Source of the DNA: Clostridium liquoris
Lineage (GTDB): Bacteria; Bacillota; Clostridia; Clostridiales; Clostridiaceae
Length of the DNA stretch: 64,000 nucleotides
Direction of reading: 5' to 3'
NCBI RefSeq assembly: GCF_002995785.1
Contig: NZ_PVXO01000032.1
Coordinates: forward strand, 1-64,000
The number at the start of each line of letters is the position of its first letter. Position 1 is the stretch's first letter. Shown here in pieces: positions 18,289-28,303 of this stretch. A program made the position numbers and the translations under genes. A model generated the notes under the pieces. It saw nothing but the letters and a program-made list of their open reading frames with translations. It was not told the origin of the DNA and did no database searches.

Positions 18289-19431
18289 ATGAACATTGTA
18301 ATAGCTCCAGATTCTTTTAAAGGGAGTTTAACAGCAAGTGAAGTATGTAATTGTGTAGAAAAGGGAATAAAAAAGGTTATTAGTGACGCGAACATTGTAA
18401 AGGTTCCTATGGCAGATGGTGGTGAAGGAACTGTACAATCCTTAGTAGATGCTACATTAGGAAGAATAGTAAAGAAAAGGGTTAAAGGACCTTTACTAGA
18501 AGAAGTAGAAGCTTTTTATGGTATTTTAGGTGATGGGAAAACTGCTGTGATTGAAATGGCAGCGGCATCAGGATTAACCCTAATAGAAGAGAACGAAAGA
18601 AATCCTTTAAAGACAACAACATATGGTACTGGAGAACTTATCAAAGATGCTGTTGATAAAGGATGTAGTAAAATTATTATTGGCATAGGTGGCAGTGCAA
18701 CCAATGATGGCGGTACAGGAATGGCCATGGCATTAGGGGCTAAGTTTTTGAATAAAAATGGAGAAAGCATAGGATTTGGTGGAGGAGAATTAGCTAATAT
18801 AGATAAAATAGATTTGACTTCATTTAACTCGTTATTAAAAAATGTAACAATAATAGCAGCTTGTGATGTAGATAATCCTTTGTGTGGGGAAAAAGGAGCT
18901 TCCTATGTTTATGGACCCCAAAAGGGTGCTACAAAAGACATGGTAGAAATACTAGATAAAAATTTATTACATTATGGAAAATTGTTAGAAAAGAAGTTTA
19001 ATAAAGGTATAATTGATTATCCTGGAGCTGGTGCAGCAGGTGGATTAGGAGCAGGATTATTAGTGTTTTTAGATGCCCAGCTAAAGAGAGGAATTGATAT
19101 AGTTATAGAAGTGACTGAATTAGAGAAAAAGGTAAGTCAGGCTGATTTAGTTATAACAGGAGAAGGCAATATAGATTTTCAAACTTCCTTTGGGAAAACA
19201 CCATATGGTGTAGCTAAAATATCGAAAAAATATAATAAGCCGGTAATTGCTATTGCTGGGGGTATAGGTGATGGTGCAGAGGAATTATATAATAAAGGCA
19301 TTGATAGTATATTTTCTATAGTAGACAGACCTTTATCCCTTGAAGAAGCAATAAGGAATGGTGCAGAACTTGTAGAGAACACAGTAGAGAGAATTATTAG
19401 GCTTATTAATATTTCTAAAAATATATTTTAA
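18289..19431 (+). CDS. garK: Glycerate 2-kinase (GarK/GlxK family)
   Basis: The 380-residue kinase phosphorylates D-glycerate to 2-phosphoglycerate in the cytoplasm, feeding lower glycolysis. Family marks are IAPDSFKGSL at the start, MADGGEGT near 43, KIIIGIGGSATNDGG near 130 and GAGAAGGLGAG near 246. It is 17 bp upstream of the permease gene and downstream of a CdaR-type regulator, forming a glycerate uptake and use cluster. Confidence 0.95.
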   Translation: MNIVIAPDSFKGSLTASEVCNCVEKGIKKVISDANIVKVPMADGGEGTVQSLVDATLGRIVKKRVKGPLLEEVEAFYGILGDGKTAVIEMAAASGLTLIEENERNPLKTTTYGTGELIKDAVDKGCSKIIIGIGGSATNDGGTGMAMALGAKFLNKNGESIGFGGGELANIDKIDLTSFNSLLKNVTIIAACDVDNPLCGEKGASYVYGPQKGATKDMVEILDKNLLHYGKLLEKKFNKGIIDYPGAGAAGGLGAGLLVFLDAQLKRGIDIVIEVTELEKKVSQADLVITGEGNIDFQTSFGKTPYGVAKISKKYNKPVIAIAGGIGDGAEELYNKGIDSIFSIVDRPLSLEEAIRNGAELVENTVERIIRLINISKNIF

Positions 19432-19448
19432 GGAGGGTATTATCAAAA

Positions 19449-20798
19449 ATGGAAGGACCTTTATTAGTATTATCATTATTTTTAGCCATTATATTTATTG
19501 TACTTGCTACTTCTAAATTTAAATTACATCCATTTTTATCTTTGATAATAGCTGCATATGGTTTAGCTTTTGCAGCAGGTGTTCCATCTAATAAAATAGC
19601 TGATATGATATCAAAGGGTTTTGGGGGAACATTAACAAGTATAGGTATAGTAATAATAGCAGGATGTATAATAGGAACTATATTAGAAAAATCAGGGGCA
19701 GCCTTAAAAATGGCTGATACTGTAATAAAAGTAGTAGGGGAAAAAAGACCTACTGTAGCAATGAGTATAATAGGTTATATTGTATCAATACCAGTTTTCT
19801 GTGATTCTGGATTTGTAATTTTATCTTCACTAAATAAAACTTTGGCAAAGAAAACAAAAACTTCTTATGTGGCTATGTCGGTGGCATTATCTACGGGATT
19901 ATATGCTACTCATACATTAGTACCACCAACTCCTGGACCAATAGCAGCAGCAGCTAATTTAAAGTTGGACAATCTGTTGTTAGTAATAGGAGTAGGAATG
20001 TTAGCTGCTATACCTGCAGCTATAGCAGGAAATATATTTGCAAACAAAGTAGCTTCTAAATATGAAGCAGTAAATTATAAAGATGATAATGAAACATATG
20101 AAGATGAGATTAAAAAACATGGTAAATTGCCAAGTACATGGGATTCTTTTGCACCTATTGTTCTTCCTATTATTTTCATGGCAGTTGGTTCTATTGCTAG
20201 TTTCCCTGGCAATCCTCTTGGTACAGGTTTAGTTAAAAATATATGCGTATTTTTAGGCGTTCCAATGAATGCACTGCTTATAGGTGTAATATTTGCATTT
20301 AAATTATTACCTAAATTTGATGAGGAAACTTTATCAGGCTGGATAGGAGAATCACTTAAAGATGCGGCTGTAATATTAGTAGTAACAGCAGCTGGTGGTG
20401 CACTTGGAAATGTAATTAAAGAAATTAAAGTTGGGGAATACATTGGTATGTCATTAAAGAGCTTGAATATAGGTATATTTCTGCCATTTATAATATCAGC
20501 TGCTTTAAAGACAGCTCAAGGATCATCTACAGTTGCACTGGTTACAACCTCTGCCCTTGTGTTTCCATTATTACCTTCATTAGGTTTTACAAGTGAGATT
20601 GCTAAGGCTTTAGTTGTAGCAGCTATAGGAGCGGGAGCTATGACTGTATCTCATGCAAATGATAGTTTCTTCTGGGTAGTAGCACAATTTGGAGGAATGG
20701 ATATAAAAACTGCGTATAAAACGCAAACCCTTGCTACTTTAGTTGAGGGTGTTGTAGCAATGATAACTGTATTTATATTATCCCTTATATTACTTTAA
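19449..20798 (+). CDS. GntP-family gluconate/glycerate permease
   Basis: The 449-residue membrane protein has about 12-14 hydrophobic segments. The GntP signature THTLVPPTPGPIAAA is near residue 157, and VSHANDSFFWVV lies near the end. GntP permeases are proton symporters for gluconate and related acids. The adjoining glycerate kinase points to glycerate as the substrate (inference). AAGGAGGG precedes the ATG. Confidence 0.92.
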   Translation: MEGPLLVLSLFLAIIFIVLATSKFKLHPFLSLIIAAYGLAFAAGVPSNKIADMISKGFGGTLTSIGIVIIAGCIIGTILEKSGAALKMADTVIKVVGEKRPTVAMSIIGYIVSIPVFCDSGFVILSSLNKTLAKKTKTSYVAMSVALSTGLYATHTLVPPTPGPIAAAANLKLDNLLLVIGVGMLAAIPAAIAGNIFANKVASKYEAVNYKDDNETYEDEIKKHGKLPSTWDSFAPIVLPIIFMAVGSIASFPGNPLGTGLVKNICVFLGVPMNALLIGVIFAFKLLPKFDEETLSGWIGESLKDAAVILVVTAAGGALGNVIKEIKVGEYIGMSLKSLNIGIFLPFIISAALKTAQGSSTVALVTTSALVFPLLPSLGFTSEIAKALVVAAIGAGAMTVSHANDSFFWVVAQFGGMDIKTAYKTQTLATLVEGVVAMITVFILSLILL

Positions 20799-20838
20799 AA
20801 AAAGTTCAAGCTTTTAGGGGCTTGGACTTTTAATTTTA
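20799..20838 (+). terminator. Intrinsic terminator of the glycerate cluster
   Basis: The stem AAAGTTCAAGC/GCTTGGACTTT has one wobble pair and is followed by TTAATTTT. It directly follows the permease stop. Confidence 0.8.
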
Positions 20839-21214
20839 ATAAGTAATCTTTCAAGGAGATACAAGTGTAGCTTTATGAAGTGCATAGTAATATTAAGGAA
20901 TAAGTACTATGGATTAAAAAGGAATAGATGAAATTGATTACATGGTCTCTCAAAAATGAATTTTGCAAAATAGAAAATTGCAAGGTTCATTTTTTTACCT
21001 TATAATGGATAGAAAGTAGTAAAAAGTGGAGCTTATTCACTGAAATATATTATTTAAAAATTAAATAATCCACTGTAAATGCTTAACATAGCAGCATAAT
21101 TGCTATGGAAATGATTATTAACTTTAAAATCAAGAAATTTCAAAAATGGGGATTTTGAAATTGCAGATTTTCATTGTGTATTGCAAAATTTAAAAAATTG
21201 AAGGGGGCTATAAA
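20839..21214 (+). promoter_or_regulatory. Long structured leader upstream of the peptide transporter operon
   Basis: About 375 bp without a gene. It holds a terminator-like hairpin at 20952-20998 (TGAA...TTGCA/TGCAA...TTCA, then T7) and a perfect 10-bp hairpin at 21136-21162 (AATTTCAAAA/TTTTGAAATT). The words TTGCAAAAT and related forms recur. No riboswitch class I know is recognised. It could be an attenuated leader. Confidence 0.45.
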
Positions 21215-22792
21215 ATGAAAAAGAAAGTTCTTGCACTGATTATGTCTACGATAGTTACATCTACATTATTTCTCACAGGCTGTGGAGGTGGAGCAAATAA
21301 GCCTGCTAACAGCACATCTCAAAATGCCGCTAAAACTCTTATATATGCACAAGGATCCGATCCTAGAGGCCTAGATCCGGCTTATGTTGATGATGGAGAA
21401 TCTGCCAAAGTAATTGTCAACGTGTATGAAGGACTACTTAAATATAAAGATGGGTCTACTGAACTGGAGCCATGCCTTGCTAAAAGTTGGGACATCAGTA
21501 AGGACGGAAAAGAATATACTTTTAAACTAAGAGAAGGGGTAAAGTTTCATGATGGAACTCCTTTTAACGCGGATGCTGTAAAGTATAATATTGAGAGACA
21601 ATTGCCTCCAAATGTAAAAGAAGATATGCCTTATGCATCATTTACTTTTGGAGAAGTTCAAAAAGTTGAAAAAATAGATGACTATACAGTCAAGATTATA
21701 TTAAAACAACCATATACTCCGTTTTTGGCCAATTTAGCTATGTGTCTCGCAGCTCCTATGGCAAGCCCAGAAGCAATAAAGAAAAATAATGGCAATATAA
21801 ATGAAGCTCCTGTAGGTACAGGCCCATTCAAGTTTGTATCATGGAAAAAAGGAGAAGCTATAACTCTTGAAAAGAATAATGACTATTGGGGAGATAAGGC
21901 GAAAGTTGATAAGGTAATATTTAAAATTACAAAGGAAAATTCCGTTCGTGCCAGTGAGCTTATGACAGGTTCTATAGATATTATGGATGGGGTTGATCCT
22001 AATGATGTTCAAAAAATTAAAGATAGTAAAATGAATATATTTAATGAAAAAGGTATGAATATAAATTATATGGCATTTAATTGTTCAAGAGCTCCATTTA
22101 ATGATGCTAAATTAAGACAAGCAATATGTTATGCCATAAATAGAGAAGAACTTGTTAAATATTTATATCAGGGATTTGCAGATGTGGCCTATACTGCACT
22201 GCCATCCTTCATACCTGGTTTCAATGATAAAATAAAATCTTATGAATACAATCCAGAAAAGGCTAAGCAGCTGCTAAAGGAAGCTGGAAAGGAAAATCTA
22301 CAAATAAAAATGATTGCATATTCAAATCCAAGACCATATAATCCTGTAAATGGGCAAAAATTGGCTGAGTCTATACAAAATTACCTATCTAAGGTAGGGA
22401 TAAAGGCAACAATTGATGTATATCCTTGGAAAGAGTATAAAGAGAAAATTGCTCAAGGAGAAGGAGACATATTATTCTATGGTTGGACTGGAGATAATGG
22501 AGATGCGGACAATTTCTTATCATTATTTGACTCAAAGGAAATTAAATCTACTTTAAATTCTGCAAAATATAGTAATCCTAAAGTTGATGAATTATTAGCC
22601 AAAGGCAGAAAAACTCCAAATGGAGAAGAGCGAAATAATATCTATAAACAGATCCAGGATATAGTAGATAAGGATGCTCCATGGCTTACTATTTCCTATG
22701 CAAAGGATATGGCAGCTTACTCACCAAAGGTAAAGAACTTTAAGATTCATCCAACTGGAGTTGCATTCCTAAAGGATGTAGATAAAGAATAA
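21215..22792 (+). CDS. Peptide/nickel ABC transporter substrate-binding lipoprotein
   Basis: The 525-residue SBP_bac_5 family lipoprotein has signal MKKKVLALIMS... and lipobox LTGC (Cys23). The family signature is present as YKDGSTELEPCLAKSWDISK followed by DGKEYTFKLREGVKFHDGTP near 75-115. It binds peptides or similar ligands outside the membrane and delivers them to the permease encoded downstream. The closest-looking relatives are DppA/GsiB-type proteins; the ligand is not clear. It is the first gene of a five-gene operon, separated from the permeases by a short hairpin. Confidence 0.92.
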   Translation: MKKKVLALIMSTIVTSTLFLTGCGGGANKPANSTSQNAAKTLIYAQGSDPRGLDPAYVDDGESAKVIVNVYEGLLKYKDGSTELEPCLAKSWDISKDGKEYTFKLREGVKFHDGTPFNADAVKYNIERQLPPNVKEDMPYASFTFGEVQKVEKIDDYTVKIILKQPYTPFLANLAMCLAAPMASPEAIKKNNGNINEAPVGTGPFKFVSWKKGEAITLEKNNDYWGDKAKVDKVIFKITKENSVRASELMTGSIDIMDGVDPNDVQKIKDSKMNIFNEKGMNINYMAFNCSRAPFNDAKLRQAICYAINREELVKYLYQGFADVAYTALPSFIPGFNDKIKSYEYNPEKAKQLLKEAGKENLQIKMIAYSNPRPYNPVNGQKLAESIQNYLSKVGIKATIDVYPWKEYKEKIAQGEGDILFYGWTGDNGDADNFLSLFDSKEIKSTLNSAKYSNPKVDELLAKGRKTPNGEERNNIYKQIQDIVDKDAPWLTISYAKDMAAYSPKVKNFKIHPTGVAFLKDVDKE

Positions 22793-22802
22793 TAGTTATT
22801 AA

Positions 22803-22834
22803 GAAAGGCCCCGTTTTATAACGGGGTTTCTATT
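22803..22834 (+). terminator. Intercistronic hairpin/partial terminator
   Basis: The stem CCCCGTT..AACGGGG is followed by TTTCTATT, between the binding-protein gene and the first permease gene. This is the usual place for a leaky terminator that makes the binding protein more abundant than the transporter. Confidence 0.75.
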
Positions 22835-22866
22835 CATACATAATAATAAATTGAGGGGGTAAGGCT

Positions 22867-23871
22867 ATGCTGAAATATATATTGAAGAGATTAGCATTAT
22901 TAGTACCAGTTATAATTGGAGTATCTGTGTTGGTGTTTTTAGTAATGCATGTTTTTACTACGGATCCTGCTAGTATTATATTGGGGCAGCATGCTACAGC
23001 AGAGCAGGTAGAAAAGCTAAGGGAAGAATTAGGGTTAAATAAACCTTTATATGTACAATATTTTATGTTTATGAAAGGTGTTCTCCATGGAAATTTTGGA
23101 AACTCTCTAATAACAAAAACTTCTGTAACAAATGAAATATTATCCAGATTCCCGGCTACTATTGAATTAGCGCTGGTAGCTATAATTATTGCTTCAATTT
23201 TTGGAATACTAATGGGCATACTTTCGGCAGTAAAGCAAAATTCTATAGTTGATTATATAAGCATGTTTGTTTCACTAATTGGTGTTTCAATGCCTATATT
23301 TTGGCTTGGACTTATGCTTATAGTTTTGTTTTCTGTTAAACTTCATTTGCTTCCCGTATCAGGAAGAATAACTATAGGTATGGAACCTATTCATATTACA
23401 GGACTTTATTTGATAGATAGCCTGGTTTCGGGGAATATGGCGGCTTTTAAGGATAGCTTAAAACATTTAATATTACCATCCATCGCATTAGCATCATATT
23501 CTACAGCAATTATAGCTCGAATGACTAGATCTACTATGCTAGAAATTATACAACAAGATTATATTAGAACTGCAAGAGCAAAAGGATTATTTGAAAAAAC
23601 AGTTATATTAAAGCATGCTTTAAGAAATGCTTTAATACCAATTACTACAGTTATAGGACTTCAGCTAGGTTCATTATTAGGAGGAGCGGTGCTTACTGAA
23701 ACTGTATTTTCATGGCCTGGGGTAGGAAGCTATACAATAGATGCCATTTTAAAATCAGATTATCCAGTGGTGCAAGGAGCTGTTATGATATTTGCTACGG
23801 TTTTTGTATTGGTAAATTTAGTTGTAGATTTATTATATGCGTATTTAGATCCAAGAATAAAATACTCCTAG
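22867..23871 (+). CDS. Peptide ABC transporter permease (DppB/OppB type)
   Basis: The 334-residue inner-membrane permease has six predicted membrane segments and the first-segment pattern YILKRLALLVPVIIGVSVLV. The ATPase-contact EAA loop (DYIRTARAKGLFEKTVILKH) is near residue 235. It pairs with the DppC-type permease 22 bp downstream to form the translocation channel. GAGGGGG precedes the ATG. Confidence 0.94.
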   Translation: MLKYILKRLALLVPVIIGVSVLVFLVMHVFTTDPASIILGQHATAEQVEKLREELGLNKPLYVQYFMFMKGVLHGNFGNSLITKTSVTNEILSRFPATIELALVAIIIASIFGILMGILSAVKQNSIVDYISMFVSLIGVSMPIFWLGLMLIVLFSVKLHLLPVSGRITIGMEPIHITGLYLIDSLVSGNMAAFKDSLKHLILPSIALASYSTAIIARMTRSTMLEIIQQDYIRTARAKGLFEKTVILKHALRNALIPITTVIGLQLGSLLGGAVLTETVFSWPGVGSYTIDAILKSDYPVVQGAVMIFATVFVLVNLVVDLLYAYLDPRIKYS

Positions 23872-23893
23872 AAGGGAAAAGGGAGGTATATAT

Positions 23894-24784
23894 ATGTATG
23901 CTGATATAGAATTAAATACTAATGTTAATGAAAAGAAAACAAGATATAAACTTTTTAAAAATGTATTAAATATGTTAATTAAAAATAAAGCTGCTTTAAT
24001 AGGATTAATAATTATTTTCCTGCTAATAATTGTAGCTTTATTCGGAAAATTTTTCATGCCATATGACCCTTATGTAGGAGAATTATCTCAGAGTTTGCAG
24101 GCACCATCGGCTGCTCATATATTTGGAACAGATGAACAGGGGAGAGATATTTTAAGCAGAATTATCGATGGAACTAAGATATCTTTGAGGGTTGGTGTTA
24201 CGTCTGTAGCTGTTGCTTTAAGTATAGGGACAGTTATAGGGTCTATTGCTGGATATTATGGTGGAAAAATTGATATGCTTTTAATGAGAATAATGGACAT
24301 AATTTTAGCATTTCCATCACTTCTTTTAGCAATAGCTTTTATGAGTGTTTTAGGTAGAGGAATAGATAAGGCTGTTATTGCTATAAGCATTGTAACTATA
24401 CCGGAATATGCCCGAATAGTAAGGGGTTGTATATTAACTGTTAAGGAAAATGAATATGTTCAGGCGGCTAGAGTTATAGGAAATAAAGATAGTACTATAA
24501 TATTTAAGCATATATTGCCTAATGTAATGTCGCCTATAATAGTACGTGCTACTTTAGGTATATCAACTGCTATTCTTGAAACCTCATCTCTTGGTTTTTT
24601 AGGATTAGGAGTTCAGCCGCCGTTGGCTGAATGGGGAAGTATGCTTGGAGCGGGAAGAGGGTATTTTTATAATGCTCCTCATATAGTTTTATTTCCAGGC
24701 ATAGCCATTACAATTACTGTTTTGGCCTTTAATTTATTTGGAGATGGTCTTAGGGATGCTTTAGATCCTAAACTTAGAAAGTAG
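23894..24784 (+). CDS. Peptide ABC transporter permease (DppC/OppC type)
   Basis: The 296-residue permease has a cytoplasmic N-terminal tail, OppC_N pattern (LIKNKAALIGLIIIFLLI), FGTDEQGRDILSRIIDG near 82, and an EAA loop (NEYVQAARVIGNKDSTIIFKH) near 195. It is the second channel subunit of the peptide transporter and lies between the DppB-type and DppD-type genes. Confidence 0.94.
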   Translation: MYADIELNTNVNEKKTRYKLFKNVLNMLIKNKAALIGLIIIFLLIIVALFGKFFMPYDPYVGELSQSLQAPSAAHIFGTDEQGRDILSRIIDGTKISLRVGVTSVAVALSIGTVIGSIAGYYGGKIDMLLMRIMDIILAFPSLLLAIAFMSVLGRGIDKAVIAISIVTIPEYARIVRGCILTVKENEYVQAARVIGNKDSTIIFKHILPNVMSPIIVRATLGISTAILETSSLGFLGLGVQPPLAEWGSMLGAGRGYFYNAPHIVLFPGIAITITVLAFNLFGDGLRDALDPKLRK

Positions 24785-24796
24785 GGGTGAAATTAT

Positions 24797-25774
24797 ATGC
24801 TGCTTGAAGTTAAAAATTTGAAAACTCAATTTAAAACAGAGGAAGGCATAATAAATGCAGTTAATGGAGTTAATTTTAATATAGACAAAGGCGAGGTATT
24901 AGCAATTGTTGGTGAGTCAGGAAGTGGTAAAAGTGTTACATCCCTATCTATTATGGGACTTATAGAAAGTAAAGATAGGGAAGTTGTAAATGGAGAAATT
25001 ATATTTAAGGGTGAAAATCTTCTAAAAAAGAATAAAAAAGAAATGCAAAATATTAGAGGAAATGAAATTTCTATGATATTTCAAGAGCCAATGACATCAC
25101 TAAACCCTGTATTTACCATTGGAAAGCAGATTACAGAGGTTATTATAAGACATGAGAATGTATCCAAAAAAGAGGCAGAAAAAAAGGCTGTAGAGATGTT
25201 AGAGCTAGTAGGTATACCATCTCCTGAAGAAAGAATAAAGGACTATCCACACCAAATGAGCGGGGGTATGAGGCAGCGTGCAATGATTGCAATGGCATTG
25301 ATTTGTAATCCTGAATTGCTTATTGCTGATGAGCCTACAACGGCATTAGATGTAACTATTCAAGCTCAAATATTAGATTTAATGTTAAAACTTAAAGAAA
25401 AATTAGGCACAGCAATTTTACTTATAACTCATGATTTAGGGGTTGTAGCTGAAGTAGCTGATAGAGTAGCAGTAATGTATTGTGGGAAAATAGTTGAAAG
25501 CGGAACAGTGGAAGAAATATTTGAGAAACCTCTACATCCTTATACTGAAGGACTACTAAAATCAATACCCAAAATTGAAGATGAGTGTGAAAAATTATTT
25601 ATGATACCTGGTATGGTCCCAAATCCACTAGAAATGCCAAAGGGATGTGCATTTAGTACAAGATGCAGTAAATGTAATCAGATGTGTATTAATGATGAGC
25701 CGCCTATATTCGGAAAAGATGGAAGAAGTGTTAGATGTTTTCTATATGCTAATAAGAATAGGGGGGTAATGTAA
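24797..25774 (+). CDS. Peptide ABC transporter ATPase (DppD/OppD type)
   Basis: The 325-residue ATPase has Walker A GESGSGKS near 37, signature MSGGMRQR near 152, Walker [13 protein letters not shown] and H-loop [10 protein letters not shown]. The C-terminal oligopeptide-transporter extension has the CxxRC..C..C cysteine cluster ([15 protein letters not shown]) that can bind an Fe-S cluster in relatives. It ends one base before the next ATPase gene starts. Confidence 0.95.
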   Translation: MLLEVKNLKTQFKTEEGIINAVNGVNFNIDKGEVLAIVGESGSGKSVTSLSIMGLIESKDREVVNGEIIFKGENLLKKNKKEMQNIRGNEISMIFQEPMTSLNPVFTIGKQITEVIIRHENVSKKEAEKKAVEMLELVGIPSPEERIKDYPHQMSGGMRQRAMIAMALICNPELLIADEPTTALDVTIQAQILDLMLKLKEKLGTAILLITHDLGVVAEVADRVAVMYCGKIVESGTVEEIFEKPLHPYTEGLLKSIPKIEDECEKLFMIPGMVPNPLEMPKGCAFSTRCSKCNQMCINDEPPIFGKDGRSVRCFLYANKNRGVM

Positions 25775-25775
25775 T

Positions 25776-26753
25776 ATGGAAGCTTTAATGGAAGTCAGAA
25801 ATTTAAAAAAATATTTTCCTATACAATCAGGTATTTTCGGTAAAACCAAAAGCTATGTAAAAGCAGTAGATGACATTAGTTTTGATATATATAAAGGGGA
25901 AACATTAGGGTTAGTTGGTGAATCAGGATGCGGAAAATCTACTACGGGAAGAATGCTGGTGGATTTGTTGGAACCAACAGAGGGTAAGGTACTGTTTGAT
26001 GGTACAGACATAAGAGAATTAAAAAAAAGAAGCAGAAAGGAATTAAGCAAAAATATACAGATAATATTTCAAGACCCCTATGCTTCATTGAATCCTAGAA
26101 TGACAATAGGAGAAATAATTGGAGAACCTATGCTTGTAAATAAAATAGCTAAAGGCGAAGAATTAGAAAAGAGAGTTCTAAGACTATTAAATTACGTAGG
26201 ACTTGCAAGCTACCATAAGGATAGATATCCACATGAATTCAGTGGTGGACAAAGACAAAGAGTGGGAATAGCTAGAGCTATTTCTGTTAATCCAAAACTT
26301 ATAGTATGTGATGAACCAGTATCTGCATTAGATGTTTCTATACAGGCACAGGTTTTAAACTTGCTTCATGATTTGCAAAATGAATTTGATTTGACTTATT
26401 TGTTTATTGCCCATGGATTAAATGTAGTAAAGCATATTAGTAACAGAGTTGGGGTTATGTATTTAGGTAAATTGGTAGAAATTGCAGATGATAAAAGCTT
26501 ATATAGTTCACCAAAGCATCCCTATACACAGGCTCTGCTGTCTGCTATACCTGTACCTGATCCTAAAAAGAAAAAAGAAAGGATTATATTAAGCGGAGAT
26601 GTACCTAATCCAATAAATCCACCTGAAGGCTGTAGATTTCATACTAGATGCAATAAATGTATGGAAATATGCAAGGTAAAAGAACCCAAAATAATAAATT
26701 TAGAAAATAATCATAAGGTAGCATGTCACTTGTACAGCAATTCTAACCTGTAG
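25776..26753 (+). CDS. Peptide ABC transporter ATPase (DppF/OppF type)
   Basis: The 325-residue ATPase has Walker A GESGCGKS, signature FSGGQRQRVGIARA, Walker B LIVCDEPVSALD, and the C-terminal cysteine cluster (GCRFHTRCNKCMEIC). The H-loop reads FIAHGLNVV; the Asp that usually follows the catalytic His is Gly, while the His itself is kept. It is the last gene of the transporter operon and pairs with the DppD-type ATPase. Confidence 0.95.
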   Translation: MEALMEVRNLKKYFPIQSGIFGKTKSYVKAVDDISFDIYKGETLGLVGESGCGKSTTGRMLVDLLEPTEGKVLFDGTDIRELKKRSRKELSKNIQIIFQDPYASLNPRMTIGEIIGEPMLVNKIAKGEELEKRVLRLLNYVGLASYHKDRYPHEFSGGQRQRVGIARAISVNPKLIVCDEPVSALDVSIQAQVLNLLHDLQNEFDLTYLFIAHGLNVVKHISNRVGVMYLGKLVEIADDKSLYSSPKHPYTQALLSAIPVPDPKKKKERIILSGDVPNPINPPEGCRFHTRCNKCMEICKVKEPKIINLENNHKVACHLYSNSNL

Positions 26754-26853
26754 AAAAGTTGGTATTAAAAAGAATAAATTTTTTAATTTTAAGAACCAAA
26801 ATAAAATATATGCATATAATAATTATGGTAATATTTAAAAGAAGGTAAATTTA

Positions 26854-28140
26854 TTGAGTATTTATGTGGTTAGACCAGGAGATTCTGTGTGGTCAATTGC
26901 TAGAAACTTTGGGGTTACTCCGGAAAGTATTATTGATGCTAATAAACTTGGGAGTTCCCCTGAATTAGTTATAGGTCAAACTCTTGTTATTCCATCAAGA
27001 GAAAGGGCTTATAGAGTACAGGTAGGAGATACTATTTGGTCTATTTCAAGAAAGTTTGGGGTTTCGCCAGAGAGCATTGCAACATTGAATGATATTCAAA
27101 GCCCATATATAATTTATCCGGGACTAGTAATAAGAATTCCTGAAAAGTCAAAAAATTATGGGTATCTCGAAGTGAATGCATTTATTCAACCTTCTACACT
27201 AGAAAAAGAAAAGAGGGTTTTAGGCGAAGCTATAGAGTACTTAACCTATGTTACACCTTTTAGCCATCATGTAACTGCTGATGGAGGGCTGACATCTTTA
27301 AATGATGACACCATATTACAGGTGGCAAGGGATAATAAGGTTGCTGCACTTATGTCTGTCACTAATATATCAGGAGATAACTTTGATACTCAGCTAATTG
27401 ATAATATTTTGAACAATGATCAGCTTCAAAGCACCTTAATAAGTAATATATTAAACCTCATAAAGAGTAAGGGATATTATGGAGTGGTGGTAGATTTTGA
27501 AAGAATTTCACCAGAAAATAGAGAAAAATATAATAACTTTTTAAGAAAATTAGTAGATGCATTACATCCAAATTATATTGTGGTAACTGCTTTAGCACCA
27601 AAGACTTATGATGTTACTACTGGATCTTGGCATGGAGCACATGATTATAAGGCTCATGGAGAAATAGTAGATTTTGTTATAATTATGACCTATGAATGGG
27701 GCTGGTCTGGTGGTCCTCCTATGGCGGTAGCACCACTAAATGAAGTTAGGAATGTAATTAATTATGCAGTATCAGTTATACCTCCTAAGAAAATCATGAT
27801 GGGGGTGCCGCTATATGGTTATGATTGGACTCTGCCATACATGCCAGGAGGAGCATTTGCTGAAAGTATTGGAAATCAAGAGGCTATTCATAGAGCTGGT
27901 AGATATGGTGCAATTATAAAATATGATGTAAAAGCTCAATCTCCTTATTATAGTTATGTAGATGAAAAGGGAAGACAACATATAGTATGGTTTGAGGATG
28001 CTAGAAGTGTAGAGGCCAAATATAAATTAGCCAGTGAGTATAATTTAAGAGGAGTGAGCTATTGGGTATTAGCACAACCTTTCCCGCAGAATTGGCAGGT
28101 ATTAGATAATATGTTTAATATAACGAAGGTAATTAAATAG
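26854..28140 (+). CDS. LysM-GH18 spore cortex-lytic/coat glycosidase (SleL/YaaH-like)
   Basis: This ~428-residue protein has two N-terminal LysM repeats (VRPGDSVWSIARNFGV at 5-20 and VQVGDTIWSISRKFGV at about 55-70) and a GH18 domain. The catalytic strand reads YYGVVVDFERI, with Glu at the acid/base position. SleL/YaaH enzymes of spore-formers are N-acetylglucosaminidases that act on cortex fragments during germination. There is no secretion signal, typical for coat-deposited forms. The start is TTG after GAAGGTAAA. It fits with the gerK receptor genes as part of the spore programme. Confidence 0.88.
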   Translation: MSIYVVRPGDSVWSIARNFGVTPESIIDANKLGSSPELVIGQTLVIPSRERAYRVQVGDTIWSISRKFGVSPESIATLNDIQSPYIIYPGLVIRIPEKSKNYGYLEVNAFIQPSTLEKEKRVLGEAIEYLTYVTPFSHHVTADGGLTSLNDDTILQVARDNKVAALMSVTNISGDNFDTQLIDNILNNDQLQSTLISNILNLIKSKGYYGVVVDFERISPENREKYNNFLRKLVDALHPNYIVVTALAPKTYDVTTGSWHGAHDYKAHGEIVDFVIIMTYEWGWSGGPPMAVAPLNEVRNVINYAVSVIPPKKIMMGVPLYGYDWTLPYMPGGAFAESIGNQEAIHRAGRYGAIIKYDVKAQSPYYSYVDEKGRQHIVWFEDARSVEAKYKLASEYNLRGVSYWVLAQPFPQNWQVLDNMFNITKVIK

Positions 28141-28235
28141 TAAATATTAAATAATAAAGAATAGATAAGGTTGATTTTTTTTCATTGGCATTACAAAAAA
28201 TCCTCAATATTTATTCTTTATTATTTATGCCATAA
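28141..28235. repeat. Palindromic intergenic repeat (short copy)
   Basis: AATAATAAAGAATAGATAAGG and its mirror ATTTATTCTTTATTATTTAT surround TTTTTTCATTGGCATTAC. The centre resembles a shortened form of the core seen at 39.7 and 62.0 kb. It is non-coding. Confidence 0.55.
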
Positions 28236-28303
28236 AAATAGTGATATAATAAAGTAACAAATTAATTTAAACAAAATTCTGTTTTATTGTTGGAGGGATA
28301 CAG

